Shown here one piece after another: positions 1 to 12,724 of a stretch of 64,000 nt of DNA. A program made the position numbers and the translations under genes. Origin of the DNA: Molanna angustata (lineage: Eukaryota > Arthropoda > Insecta > Trichoptera > Molannidae); assembly GCA_963576475.1 (NCBI GenBank), contig OY754980.1, positions 28,633,486-28,697,485 of the forward strand. Reading direction: 5' to 3'. The first letter of the stretch is position 1, and the number at the start of each line of letters is the position of its first letter. The notes under the pieces were generated by a model. That model was not told where the DNA came from, made no database searches, and saw nothing but the letters and a program-made list of their open reading frames with translations.

Positions 1-34
1 AGAGTTTAACCACAACCCACTCGTTTTTATATAA

Positions 35-105
35 CTTCCTTGCACCCTGCACTAGTGGCGAGTTTATTGCCATATGGCAATTTCTTCCAACTAACCATTC
101 TATGG
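35..105 (-). repeat. SINE/LINE 3' tail fragment
   Basis: The reverse complement reads GTTGG-AAGAAATTGCC-N4-GGCAATAAAC followed by a GCAGGGTGCAAGGAAGT-type end. This matches the 3' end of the SINE at 58391-58595. Only the tail is present; no tRNA-like head is visible. Confidence 0.6.
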
Positions 106-715
106 GAATAAACAAATTATTCCTATCTTCCTCTATCACATTCAAGATCTGTCTCTGCAGTCTTCTAGTCAACATCCCATTGACGATTATTAATGCCATT
201 TTTTTTAAATATTTCAAGTATTTTTTTTATTATACCTACTATAACTGTAGAATTTTTTATTTTCATGAGTTGCGACTAGTAGGTAATAATTAATTAATGT
301 GAACAAGTTACAGAACCATTGTGTTCAATCGAATCAATCATAAAATCTAAATGAACTGTTTTGCAATTTGATGTTGTTCTGTTTACCTTAACTCTAATAC
401 CAGATTAACTATCCGTAGAGTTATGTAAACATCACCGAACACCGAACCGCATATTATACTCTGTTCGTTTGTTTACGACTGATATTAAATTAGCACAATA
501 ACAATTAACTACAAATTACAATAGGCCATGTGCAATGAAACCACGTTTGATTGACTAACAGCGAAGTCAACAATAGACAGCGTTTCTGGGCTGGTCTTAG
601 ATGGCTCAACATAATTATGTACTCCCTAAGGGCATTGTTATCAGATAGTATGTACATCCATCTGGACTGAGTATATGACACAAAAATTTCATTTTCAAAA
701 AAGATCCAAGTTACC

Positions 716-1330
716 ATTATTTTTTTAATTTTTTTGTTTATTTATTTTTATTAATAATACAAAGAGGAAGTTACAAATTCAATTACATACTAGAGCTAGA
801 AGTTAAGTATATGTGTACATTTAAATGTGTGTATATGTGTTATTGATAAGTACATATGTACATAATTGCTAGGGTGCGATGAACACCTCACTAGGAAGTC
901 TTGTGTCGAGGTGTTCATTTGAACAGTTGTGTGACATAAATAGTACATTATGTGTAAAGTTCTTGAATTAAATTATACATTATATTGATATTGAGAAAAA
1001 AAATGTGAAAATTAATTATATTTTATTAGGTGTAATTATTATGTTATTAATATGATTTGAACCGTTGTTATTATTTATCCATGCTGTTATGTGTTTTTTG
1101 TAGTTTAGTGACGATGTGTTTTGTGGTAGCATTTTTAATGAGGTTGGTAGGCAACTATGTAGTTTGGTGGCATAGTATTTAAAATGTCTTTGTCCATGAG
1201 TAGTTTGCAACTTCGGGATATTTATTGTATTTACAGAGGATCTTGTTGTTCTTGGAGGTTGTGTATTGTGTATTTTGTCATTATTCTTTTTCATGGCTAT
1301 AATCCTGGGATTGGTTTGCACCAAGAACTC
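716..1330 (-). pseudogene. LINE (Jockey/CR1-like) C-terminus and 3' UTR remnant
   Basis: The minus-strand reading frame at 1016-1324 contains THGQRHFKYYATKLHSCLP followed by SLNYKKHITAWI. This aligns by eye with the C-terminus of the nested LINE at 35.8-37.9 kb (YGQRNFHFLGVKIFNLLP, then CGLKKWI). No catalytic reverse-transcriptase motifs remain. The T-rich stretch near 720-735 is the minus-strand poly-A tail and gives the 3' end. It is a 5'-truncated dead copy of the same clade. Confidence 0.6.
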
Positions 1331-1793
1331 TCATTCATAGCATATTCCACAATGTAGGGTAAACAGCGACTGGTATTGTACTTTGTAAACAAAGCACGAC
1401 ACATAAGTATATGTATCCTCACACACCAGTCTCGTGCCACCTAAAAAGGTACTACAATCAGAATGGGTGGTGAACCTCACTGCTGAACTATATGAGAAAT
1501 TATTTTTCCTGATTTATTTTATAATACCCGGCTCTTATGAGACACCCTAAATCGATACCTAATAAAAATAATGGGAACACTATTCTTAGCCTCACAGCTA
1601 AAAACTCGGCTTAAAAAGGTAAATAAAGTAGAAATCAATATCGACCAATATTATTTTATTTTTATGTGTCGAATAACTGTAAATATTTCACTGAAATATA
1701 AATGCACGAGGCACGGATAAATATAGTTTGTCAAAAATAAGTACTACCTATAATAATTCGGAAGAAAAAAACTTAAACGGAGACAAAATAAAA

Positions 1794-2275
1794 CGAGTGG
1801 ATTGTGGCTAACGCTATACTCCTCCACAAAATATTCAAATTATGTATGAAAATTTTCAGCATTTTCATGAAATGAGTTTGATATTTTTGATTCAAATATT
1901 TTATTATGATAACTTGAAAATTATTCAATGCCATTTTATGTAAGTGATGTGCCTTTTTAGCAATTTGAAAATAAAAATTTCAAATTTTGAGGTTCCGGTG
2001 CGTAGGGTCATTTTTAAATATTTAACTGAGGTTAAAAAATTGAGAAGCACTGATCTAATGGAGTCTAAGCAAATATTACATATATAAAAATTTGCAAAAT
2101 CGATTATTTAAGTCTATAATCGATAAAGTAAAATGAACACGTCGTACATAGCATAATATAGTACACAGCGCACACTCACAGATACATTGTGATGAAACTT
2201 TCAGAATACAATCTCAGCATGATACCTACTAGTCGATAATCTGCAATAAAAAAATAACCTTAAAAACTGCGAATT
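1794..2275. repeat. dispersed repeat family D, copy 1
   Basis: This stretch is recognisably homologous to 11832-12265 in the same orientation. Shared blocks include ATTTTCAGCATTTTCATGAA, a 'caatgccatttt..taagtg.tgtgcctttt' segment, 'ttgagaagcact', 'gatgaaactttc' and 'aataaccttaaaaa'. The left edge carries a GTGG(A/G)TTGTGG..AACGCTA motif also seen elsewhere in the window. No reading frame and no clear terminal repeats are visible, so the class is unknown (probably a non-autonomous element). Confidence 0.6.
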
Positions 2276-2694
2276 CACAACAAAAGTTGGGTTAGTGAGG
2301 AGTAAAAAAACGCCTTTTATTTTAATAACCTACTTATTTGATCCTGGGGATTTCAAAGACATCAAATACTAAATTAAAAAATATGTATCAGAGCAACAAT
2401 TTAAAACAAGATGCGAAACGAGCTTAAACTGCGATTGGTGAGGCATTACAGAAAGAAGGGTGTGGTATAAAACCCCCTTATCATTTATAGCATGCAGTAG
2501 TAAAGAGGGTCATTGCTCTTACCAACCTATAAAGGGATAAAAAGAGGTCGACGAACTATGAAGCCATAAGACACGTGTACTCATTTTTAATTTCATCTAT
2601 TGACCTATACCAATTATTGTTCTCATTGCGTACGTTTAAATATTTATTTTGATCTAAATAATGAAACTAGGATACACTAACCCTATTAATTTAT

Positions 2695-2845
2695 TGCTTA
2701 TCGAACAACTATAAATTTGACATGCACCCAATAGCAATTTGCTACATTTTGGAGGCAATATTAATCGGCTCACAAATCCAAACTGAGAACACAGAGATAG
2801 ACTGAGATAGAGTGTCTCCACCGGGTATTGAACTAGGCACTTTTT
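2695..2845 (-). repeat. SINE family B remnant
   Basis: On the minus strand this runs from a box-B-like region (GGTGGAGACAC) to the block 'tttggatttgtgagccgattaatattgcctccaaaatgtagcaa' (read in pieces) and 'attgggtgc'. It matches the better copies at 30481-30693 and 58121-58345, but is diverged. Confidence 0.5.
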
Positions 2846-2871
2846 ATTTCATCCCGATTATTTTAAAGAAA

Positions 2872-3312
2872 CATATTTATTTATTTGAATCTTTCTGTAC
2901 ATATAATTAGTACACTGGCGGGCTTATTGCCCAATGGCAATTTCTTCCAGCCAACCAGATTAAATGTTAAATATACAAAACAGTGTCTACTATGGCAATA
3001 AGTTAATCACGATACAAAATAAATAAAGATAGCAGAAGAAAAGTAAAAAAAAACAAAGAAGATAGCATATAAGAACAATTCATAGCAATGATAGGAAAAC
3101 TAAAGGATAAGGAAAGGAAGAGGAGAGGAAGATGTAATCAGGTGTTGTCAGATAAATATTTTTGCTTTAGCCTTTTCTTGAAGATGTTTAGTGAGATAGA
3201 CGACGTAATATCAGGACTTAGACTATTCCATAGTCTAGCAGAATGTACGTAGAGCTAAAATATTCAGAACTATGAATAGGAATATATAGTAAAGTACGTT
3301 CAGCAGATCGAA
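2872..3312 (-). pseudogene. LINE (Jockey-like) C-terminal remnant with hairpin 3' tail
   Basis: On the minus strand, frames with interruptions read ARLWNSLSPDITSSISLNIF followed by KKRLKQKYLSDN, the standard C-terminal ending of Jockey-clade LINEs. The 3' UTR runs down to GTTGGCTGGAAGAAATTGCC-N4-GGCAATAAG at about 2925-2955. The related copies at 26600-27007 and 62641-63085 end with the same hairpin. The copy is degraded. Confidence 0.6.
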
Positions 3313-3314
3313 GT

Positions 3315-3443
3315 GGACGCCCGTAGCTTAGCCCGTAGTTGTATAATATCTTAAGATATTATATAACTCAATAAGATAATTACATCTGTGATATGGTTTA
3401 TCATGAAGGTTTTGATTCCACCGTTTGACCGGACTTGTCCCCC
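3315..3443. mobile_element. foldback MITE fragment (family F)
   Basis: The right end reads 'ttttgattccacc..ttgaccggacttgtccccc'. It matches the right ends of the foldback MITEs at 29579-29740 and 32066-32335. A perfect palindrome centred near 3354 (ataatatctt/aagatattat) corresponds to the palindromic cores of those copies. The left terminus is missing. Confidence 0.5.
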
Positions 3444-4504
3444 GAAACTAGTTATTTAGCAGACTGAATGTTTACTGACAACAATCAGGTAAAAACTACA
3501 TTAATTATTCCGAAATGGCAATCTTATTCCCAACGGATTCACCTTTAAATAGTAAAAATGGGGATTCCCTTTTTTATCAAAGTTAAAAATTTTCACTCCA
3601 TGGGAATCTCAAAAAATACTCTATTTTGGATTATTTTTTCATAGTTAATAAATATAAATAAACATCAAATTTTGACAGTTTAAACTAGTTTCGGTGTGGA
3701 AATTTCTTATTTTTCTTATCATAGTTATATATCGGATATTAAATATCGAATATTTTAATATTTATTGTAAATATCGCATTTTGCGAACTCTGTTTTTCTA
3801 TATCCATAGATAATAATATTAAAATTATATATAATTTATACAGAAACTAATAATTCTTCAGACATTAGTAAATGTACTACTACATGTACCTACTGTACCT
3901 AGTAAATGTATATACTTGCGCGTGTATTTCCGAAAAACAAAATGGACGGTGTAAAAAACTCAGTCCGGACGCCCTGAAAACTAGGACAAATCCGTAAAAA
4001 CTCAGACTGATGCCAACCCTACCTTTGCCTAACCTATCAGAGATATGACGCTAGCGTTCACAAGTAAACCATATCACTATAATGATATTGACAATGAAGG
4101 AATCAATGTTAAAACTGTATGATAACATAAATAAGTACCTATATTGTGACAAAACGATTGCAAAGTGTATGTACTTAAGTAAATCCTTGAGTAACGATCG
4201 GCTACTTGCATGAATATTGAAACGTAATACTGTAAATGGTTAAGCTTGACTAACTGTCAACTAGGTACCTGGTTTCATGTAATATTACGAAGAAATAACA
4301 ATGAATAATATCACGAACTGTATCACAACTAAGGACAATTAATAGATACGCCACAGTTCTGTCGAAATTTGTCGGAACTTGTAACGCGCGTTATCTCGCG
4401 TCTCGCAATCATTTTGTTGAAAATTGTAAACTATGCAATAAAGAGTTAAAACAATGCAATGAAACCGTTTCTATGTAGTAATAAATATATAAATTATACT
4501 ATAG

Positions 4505-4975
4505 TGCTGTGTTCAGATTCAACGCTCGACATCGGGCGTTGAATGTACCTGAAGTTGCAGATTATGGCGTTTTTCACACCAATCTCACTTATCGCTTTCG
4601 AGCGGCGCGGCGTTTCAATCTGAACGCTACTTTGGGCGTTTTAAATGTCAAATGTCATTTATCATATATGTCTCTTTTTAGGTTATATTTTCATCGAAAG
4701 ACAACAATTGGGCAATGGTGTAAATAATGATCTCTGACCTTTTATTGGAAATTGTTGAATAATATTTTTATAAATTAATGTCTTTCTGAATGCATATTGT
4801 CATCATGAATTATGTCAACTGACATAATAGATACCACAGAAACAAATATAAGTCATCATTCCACAGATAAAATAGAAGTCAACAGATACTATAACTGCCA
4901 GAGCGTTTTTCACCCGACAATTTTACCGAGCGTTTGTTGCGTACACTCGACGTTCAATCTGAATGTCTTTTGAGT
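4505..4975. mobile_element. possible TIR element, CpG-richer than its surroundings
   Basis: A sequence near 4513-4530 (TTCAGATTCAACGCTCGA) recurs inverted near 4947-4966 (TCGACGTTCAATCTGAAT). A third partial inverted copy lies near 4612 (TTTCAATCTGAACGC). The interior includes TGTCAAATGTCA. No transposase frame is visible. Boundaries and target duplication are uncertain, so this is a tentative non-autonomous DNA element. Confidence 0.35.
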
Positions 4976-5309
4976 GTCTGTTTCCGATCATTATGAACGG
5001 CTTAAAGCGTCACTAAGTGCACTCGGAGTTCATTGTGTACGTAGCCTAGGAGGTGGATGAATGATGTCCAATGATATGCTTGTGCGTCCTGAATGCCGAC
5101 AGCACAGGACATGATGACGTGGAGTCTAATTGAGGAGGTGATCGTTTAAGAGTGGGTGGAAATAGGCTGAAGAAGAAGAATATACAATAGGAGCTTGAAG
5201 GATAATACACATTACAGATGATGAGGTTCTCTGCAGAATTGAAGAAACCAGGCACATGTTAAATACCATATCGAATTAGCATACTCTGTGATGCGACAGG
5301 AATCTCTCC

Positions 5310-5520
5310 TACACATCATCTGATAGGGAATGGCCGATTGAACAACTTGCAGAGGGCGTCCCCAGGGCGAAGGGCCGGGAGTATTTAATAGAATAGGTGT
5401 GCGAGGACATGAAGTATACTTCCTACACAGAGTTGAATAGAGTCGATGAAAATCGAGCGAAATGAAGGAAGAAATGCATCACTTTGCTGCCAATCGATCC
5501 CCAAGATTGAAACCATAGAA
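5310..5520 (+). pseudogene. LINE C-terminal remnant
   Basis: A plus-strand frame reads QVCEDMKYTSYTELNRVDEN followed by RAKWRKK. This resembles the basic tail after the reverse transcriptase in RTE/R1-like LINEs ('...R.WR' ending). Upstream sequence (GNGRLNNLQR) may also belong. It is short and broken by stops, with no RT catalytic motif. Confidence 0.4.
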
Positions 5521-5529
5521 GACGATAGG

Positions 5530-6600
5530 GGCTTCGTCTGGAATGACTCATGCTTTTCACGAGCTAGGGAAATATTAGTACTAAATTTAGGTAATGTATT
5601 AGTATTCCGTCACGTTAAATTAAGTTCACGCTACTGCTCTATGCATATTAGGCTGGGCCGCACAATTTTTTATTAGAATCCACATATGAGAGGGATCTTA
5701 AAAGTTGCTTGTTTGGATACTGTTAATCAAAAAAATATTCTTCACTAGTTTTCAAAATAGTCTATTTTTTTATTTTTCTACCTCAAGTTTTATAATATGA
5801 ATAAAAATATTAATTGTCATTGCAATACTAGAATGCGGTAGTTATAATAAATATGTCATTTTAAGTGTATTATAGTACTTGTTGTTCTAGTATGTCACGC
5901 GCCAATTGTTGATTTGAAAAGGTTGGTCAATTTCGGGAGACCTGTCATCTGCGCTCTAATATTTAATTTGTACGGAAGTACGTTGTAAATAATAAAATTC
6001 CAAAGACATTATATACTAAAGGTCTTTGTAAAATTCTCTACCTGCAATAGAACGCTTATTATTTAGATTAAAAAAAACAAGATATTTCAAACATCCAAAA
6101 TAATTCCTCCTATCACTAAGATGCGTTAAAAAATAAAATTCCATAGAATTATTAAAATTCTCTATACATGAACGGCCCAGCCTAATGTGTATAAGTAGCC
6201 AAATATTTTACTCCCAAAATATTTAACCCACTTAAAAAGGTACATGATGAGGTCCGATGACGACAGCTATGTGCTATAAGAGGATGCTCTTTGAGTTGCT
6301 AGGCTAACGTAGGTTGGAACCTGCATCGTATTATGTAAGTACCTACACTAAAACTAACAAATTCTGAACTCGTCAACCTCAGATAAACCCTGAGAGTTTT
6401 CGTTGGTTGACTATGTATTTAAAATGTTATTATATATAAAAATATAGATAAAAAGCCAAAATTAAATACATTTTTTAATTTTATGTTTTTCATACATTAT
6501 GTCTCATTTTTTCTCTATGATTTCATTTGTCCCAAATTTACACTGTGCAAAATAGAGTTTGGAATTTTTATATAAAAAAATGATTAATTTACTTATTTTA
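5530..6600. other. gap: AT-rich, nothing recognised
   Basis: I see no coding frame, tRNA-like segment or terminal repeats here. It is AT-rich unique-looking sequence up to the edge of the satellite array. Confidence 0.5.
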
Positions 6601-6607
6601 GAAGAAG

Positions 6608-9600
6608 AAACAAAATAAAGTAGATATAAAATCATTCTACGATACTTCATATTGATATCGTATATAAAGATAAGGTACACTAGGTTATTTAGTGTAATGT
6701 TGGCCACCACTCATACCTCATTTCATCAATAGGTAATATAAAGTCATGAAAACAAAATAAAGTAGATATAAAATCATTCTACGATACTTCATATTGATAT
6801 CGTATATAAAGATTAGGTACACTAGGTTATTTAGTGTAATGTTGGCCACCACTCATACCTCATTTCATCAATAGGTAATATAAAGTCATGAAAACAAAAT
6901 AAAGTAGATATAAAATCATTCTACGATACTTCATATTGATATCGTATATAAAGATTAGGTACACTAGGTTATTTAGTGTAATGTTGGCCACCACTCATAC
7001 CTCATTTCATCAATAGGTAATATAAAGTCATGAAAACAAAATAAAGTAGATATAAAATCATTCTACGATACTTCATATTGATATCATATATAAAGATTAG
7101 GTACACTAGGTTATTTAGTGTAATGTTGGCCACCACTCATACCTCATTTCATCAATAGGTAATATAAAGTCATGAAAACAAAATAAAGTAGATATAAAAT
7201 CATTCTACGATACTTCATATTGATATCATATATAAAGATTAGGTACACTAGGTTATTTAGTGTAATGTTGGCCACCACTCATACCTCATTTCATCAATAA
7301 TATAAAGTCATGAAAACAAAATAAAGTAGATATAAAATCATTCTACGATACTTCATATTGATATCGTATATAAAGATTAGGTACACTAGGTTATTTAGTG
7401 TAATGTTGGCCACCACTCATACCTCATTTCATCAATAGGTAATATAAAGTCATGAAAACAAAATTAAGTAGATATAAAATCATTCTACGATACTTCATAT
7501 TGATATCGTATATAAAGATTAGGTACACTAGGTTATTTAGTGTAATGTTGGCCACCACTCATACCTCATTTCATCAATAGGTAATATAAAGTCATGAAAA
7601 CAAAATTAAGTAGATATAAAATCATTCTACGATACTTCATATTGATATCATATATAAAGATTAGGTACACTAGGTTATTTAGTGTAATGTTGGCCACCAC
7701 TCATACCTCATTTCATCAATAATATAAAGTCATGAAAACAAAATAAAGTAGATATAAAATCATTCTACGATACTTCATATTGATATCGTATATAAAGATT
7801 AGGTACACTAGGTTATTTAGTGTAATGTTGGCCACCACTCATACCTCATTTCATCAATAGGTAATATAAAGTCATGAAAACAAAATAAAGTAGATATAAA
7901 ATCATTCTACGATACTTCATATTGATATCGTATATAAAGATTAGGTACACTAGGTTATTTAGTGTAATGTTGGCCACCACTCATACCTCATTTCATCAAT
8001 AGATAATATAAAGTCATGAAAACAAAATAAAGTAGATATAAAATCATTCTACGATACTTCATATTGATATCGTATATAAAGATTAGGTACACTAGGTTAT
8101 TTAGTGTAATGTTGGCCACCACTCATACCTCATTTCATCAATAGGTAATATAAAGTCATGAAAACAAAATTAAGTAGATATAAAATCATTCTACGATACT
8201 TCATATTGATATCATATATAAAGATTAGGTACACTAGGTTATTTAGTGTAATGTTGGCCACCACTCATACCTCATTTCATCAATAGGTAATATAAAGTCA
8301 TGAAAACAAAATAAAGTAGATATAAAATCATTCTACGATACTTCATATTGATATCGTATATAAAGATTAGGTACACTAGGTTATTTAGTGTAATGATGGC
8401 CACCACTCATACCTCATTTCATCAATAGGTAATATAAAGTCATGAAAACAAAATAAAGTAGATATAAAATCATTCTACGATACTTCATATTGATATCGTA
8501 TATAAAGATTAGGTACACTAGGTTATTTAGTGTAATGTTGGCCACCACTCATACCTCATTTCATCAATAGGTAATATAAAGTCATGAAAACAAAATAAAG
8601 TAGATATAAAATCATTCTACGATACTTCATATTGATATCGTATATAAAGATTAGGTACACTAGGTTATTTAGTGTAATGTTGGCCACCACTCATACCTCA
8701 TTTCATCAATAGGTAATATAAAGTCATGAAAACAAAATTAAGTAGATATAAAATCATTCTACGATACTTCATATTGATATCATATATAAAGATTAGGTAC
8801 ACTAAGTTATTTAGTGTAATGTTGGCCACCACTCATACCTCATTTCATCAATAGGTAATATAAAGTCATGAAAACAAAATAAAGTAGATATAAAATCATT
8901 CTACGATACTTCATATTGATATCGTATATAAAGATTAGGTACACTAGGTTATTTAGTGTAATGTTGGCCACCACTCATACCTCATTTCATCAATAGGTAA
9001 TATAAAGTCATGAAAACAAAATTAAGTAGATATAAAATCATTCTACGATACTTCATATTGATATCATATATAAAGATTAGGTACACTAGGTTATTTAGTG
9101 TAATGTTGGCCACCACTCATACCTCATTTCATCAATAATATAAAGTCATGAAAACAAAATAAAGTAGATATAAAATCATTCTACGATACTTCATATTGAT
9201 ATCGTATATAAAGATTAGGTACACTAGGTTATTTAGTGTAATGTTGGCCACCACTCATACCTCATTTCATCAATAATATAAAGTCATGAAAACAAAATAA
9301 AGTAGATATAAAATCATTCTACGATACTTCATATTGATATCGTATATAAAGATTAGGTACACTAGGTTATTTAGTGTAATGTTGGCCACCACTCATACCT
9401 CATTTCATCAATAATATAAAGTCATGAAAACAAAATAAAGTAGATATAAAATCATTCTACGATACTTCATATTGATATCGTATATAAAGATTAGGTACAC
9501 TAGGTTATTTAGTGTAATGTTGGCCACCACTCATACCTCATTTCATCAATAGGTAATATAAAGTCATGAAAACAAAATAAAGTAGATATAAAATCATTCT

Positions 9601-11270
9601 ACGATACTTCATATTGATATCGTATATAAAGATTAGGTACACTAGGTTATTTAGTGTAATGTTGGCCACCACTCATACCTCATTTCATCAATAGGTAATA
9701 TAAAGTCATGAAAACAAAATTAAGTAGATATAAAATCATTCTACGATACTTCATATTGATATCATATATAAAGATTAGGTACACTAGGTTATTTAGTGTA
9801 ATGTTGGCCACCACTCATACCTCATTTCATCAATAGGTAATATAAAGTCATGAAAAAAAAATAAAGTAGATATAAAATCATTCTACGATACTTCATTTTG
9901 ATATCGTATATAAAGATTAAGTACACTAGGTTATTTAGTGTAATGTTGGCCACCACTCATACCTCATTTCATCAATAGGTAATATAAAGTCATGAAAACA
10001 AAATAAAGTAGATATAAAATCATTCTACGATACTTCATATTGATATCGTATATAAAGATTAGGTACACTAGGTTATTTAGTGTAATGTTGGCCACCACTC
10101 ATACCTCATTTCATCAATAGGTAATATAAAGTCATGAAAACAAAATTAAGTAGATATAAAATCATTCTACGATACTTCATATTGATATCATATATAAAGA
10201 TTAGGTACACTAGGTTATTTAGTGTAATGTTGGCCACCACTCATACCTCATTTCATCAATAGGTAATATAAAGTCATGAAAACAAAATAAAGTAGATATA
10301 AAATCATTCTACGATACTTCATATTGATATCGTATATAAAGATTAGGTACACTAGGTTATTTAGTGTAATGTTGGCCACCACTCATACCTCATTTCATCA
10401 ATAGGTAATATAAAGTCATGAAAACAAAATAAAGTAGATATAAAATCATTCTACGATACTTCATATTGATATCGTATATAAAGATTAGGTACACTAGGTT
10501 ATTTAGTGTAATGTTGGCCACCACTCATACCTCATTTCATCAATAGGTAATATAAAGTCATGAAAACAAAATAAAGTAGATATAAAATCATTCTACGATA
10601 CTTCATATTGATATCGTATATAAAGATTAGGTACACTAGGTTATTTAGTGTAATGTTGGCCACCACTCATACCTCATTTCATCAATAGGTAATATAAAGT
10701 CATGAAAACAAAATTAAGTAGATATAAAATCATTCTACGATACTTCATATTGATATCATATATAAAGATTAGGTACACTAGGTTATTTAGTGTAATGTTG
10801 GCCACCACTCATACCTCATTTCATCAATAATATAAAGTCATGAAAACAAAATAAAGTAGATATAAAATCATTCTACGATACTTCATATTGATATCGTATA
10901 TAAAGATTAGGTACACTAGGTTATTTAGTGTAATGTTGGCCACCACTCATACCTCATTTCATCAATAATATAAAGTCATGAAAACAAAATAAAGTAGATA
11001 TAAAATCATTCTACGATACTTCATATTGATATCGTATATAAAGATTAGGTACACTAGGTTATTTAGTGTAATGTTGGCCACCACTCATACCTCATTTCAT
11101 CAATAATATAAAGTCATGAAAACAAAATAAAGTAGATATAAAATCATTCTACGATACTTCATATTGATATCGTATATAAAGATTAGGTACACTAGGTTAT
11201 TTAGTGTAATGTTGGCCACCACTCATACCTCATTTCATCAATAGGTAATATAAAGTCATGAAAAATGTAA
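6608..11270. repeat. satellite array, 33 units of 142/138 bp
   Basis: Thirty-three head-to-tail copies were counted by the anchor TGTTGGCCACCACTCATACC (unit 13 has GATGG). Spacing measured at the 'gtcatgaaaaca' anchor is 142 bp. Shorter 138-bp units lack the four bases GGTA in 'caataggtaatataaag'. Units are nearly identical and differ at a few diagnostic sites: 'aaaataaag' or 'aaaattaag', 'atatcgtat' or 'atatcatat', and the 4-bp indel. The unit includes the palindrome GATATC and a TATATAAAG stretch. The array starts in the first unit near 6608 and ends at 'gtcatgaaaaatg' near 11266. No frame crosses it. A unit near nucleosome length is common for satellite DNA; any function is unknown. Confidence 0.97.
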
Positions 11271-11514
11271 TAGCAAATATACTATTCGTCATTACTAAAC
11301 ATCATTGTTTGAATTCTAATAATAATCATAAAAATACCGGAATGTTATGAAAAATATCAAAGTATTAATAAAAAGTGATTATTCTCGCTTTATCTCGCGT
11401 AAATAATAAGTATATTCTTTTCTACCATTATTTTATAAAGAAGAGTTATGATTTCCTGATAATTTTCATTTATTTTTTGTTGATAATAGCCAGAGTACGA
11501 AATGTTCATGTCTG

Positions 11515-11820
11515 GGGAAGCTTTGGCGTGGCCTCAATCGATATATTGCTCGTGAGTAGATTGAGATTGTAAGGACACGTCATAAGGCGGCCAGAGGACA
11601 ATATGAACGATGGACATCCATGTGCAGGCCAGAAGACCAGGCAGACCGCTGACAACGTGGCACTCCACCATAACAAGAGAGTTGCGGGAGGTAGACTTGC
11701 GCGGAGGAGACGCCGCCGCATAGACGCGAAAGACATGGCGAATGAGGACGGGGAGGGCCGACCCCACATAATGGGAAGAAATAGCCAGGATAAAGAAAAA
11801 GAGTTAAGTATTGGTTGGTA
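11515..11820 (+). pseudogene. LINE C-terminal remnant beside the satellite
   Basis: The GC content rises here, and frames with shifts read LRLxGHVIRRPEDN, then LREVDLRGGDAA and TWRMRTGRADPT. This is the recognisable 'GHV.R..D / L.E..L...DA.DR..WR...R.ADP' tail of RTE/R1-like LINEs. Stops and shifts make it a dead copy. The RT catalytic region is absent. Confidence 0.55.
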
Positions 11821-11829
11821 AATCATTAA

Positions 11830-12265
11830 AAAACCAGTGGGTTGTGGTCAACGCTAAACTCCTCACTAACAAGTCTTTCAATAAAGTATTCAAATTTTGT
11901 ATGGAAATTTTCAGCATTTTCATGAAATGAGTTTGTTAAATTATTTTTTAATTATATATTTTATTATGAAAACTTGATAAGTCTTCAATGCCATTTTTTA
12001 TAAGTGGTGTGCCTTTTTACCAATAGGAAAAATTAAATTTTAATATTCCTGAGTTTGGGGTCACTTTCAAATATTTTAAAAAAATTGAGAAGCACTATTC
12101 AGATATCCTTCAAAATTTAAGAGGGCCTAAGCGAGTATTAGATATACATATAAGATACACAGATTGGTACATTATGATGAAACTTTCTGAATGATATTAG
12201 TTGGTAATCTGTAATAAAAAAAATAACCTTAAAAATTGCAAAGTCATAACTTCCCACTATATCCC
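11830..12265. repeat. dispersed repeat family D, copy 2
   Basis: Same family and orientation as 1794-2275. It begins at a CCAGTGGGTTGTGGTCAACG-type edge and ends near 'aaaataaccttaaaaattgc'. It lies just beyond the satellite and the LINE fragment. Confidence 0.6.
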
Positions 12266-12334
12266 CTTGGATTAAAAATGAGTTGATTGGTAAGAGAATT
12301 AGAAAATGAAAAAGAGAATAAATTTGTTTATATT

Positions 12335-12655
12335 TCGTATTATTAAGAGAGTTTGTTTACGAACCGTTTTTCATTAGATGGCTTTAAAAAAATTTCGTTA
12401 TCATATCATAGATGGCGAAGTTTTTAGATTATTTTCAAGTGTTAAATATACATAGCTACATAACATATAATATAGAAATTACAATAATTTGTATTTATAA
12501 AGGAACTCAATAAAATGCATAATTTGTGAATGTTGCACAAGCTCTTAAAGCGATCACGCAAACCAGCTGATGACAGCTCGAAAGCCCTGTAGGTGGCTGA
12601 TTTACCGGTTCTCCAATAAATATAATATTCCAATTTCGTCTCTATTGAGATATTT
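12335..12655 (-). repeat. family P retroposon-like repeat, copy (minus)
   Basis: On the minus strand it starts at 'tatctcaatagagacgaaattgg', runs through 'ggagaaccgg', 'acctacagggc', 'ctgtcatcagctggtttgcg' and 'gatcgcttt', and ends near 'gccatctaatg'. It corresponds to the 5' two-thirds of the insertion at 44838-45264. The 3' terminus seen in that copy is missing. Confidence 0.6.
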
Positions 12656-12724
12656 TTTTATGAAATGAGGACATTATGAAAGAATGTAAAATAAAGAAAG
12701 ATGTTATCAATAGAACGAAAGTGA

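Noticed and set aside
6504..6710. Minus-strand frame MVANITLNNLVYLIF... at the satellite edge
   Set aside because: Mostly satellite sequence; the frame closes in each unit and is AT-rich by composition.
6608..11270. CRISPR-like regular repeats
   Set aside because: Repeats are contiguous with no unique spacers, in eukaryotic DNA: a satellite.
11603..11821. Plus-strand arginine-rich frame RLARRRRRRIDAKDM
   Set aside because: Wrong frame of the LINE C-terminal remnant at 11515-11820.
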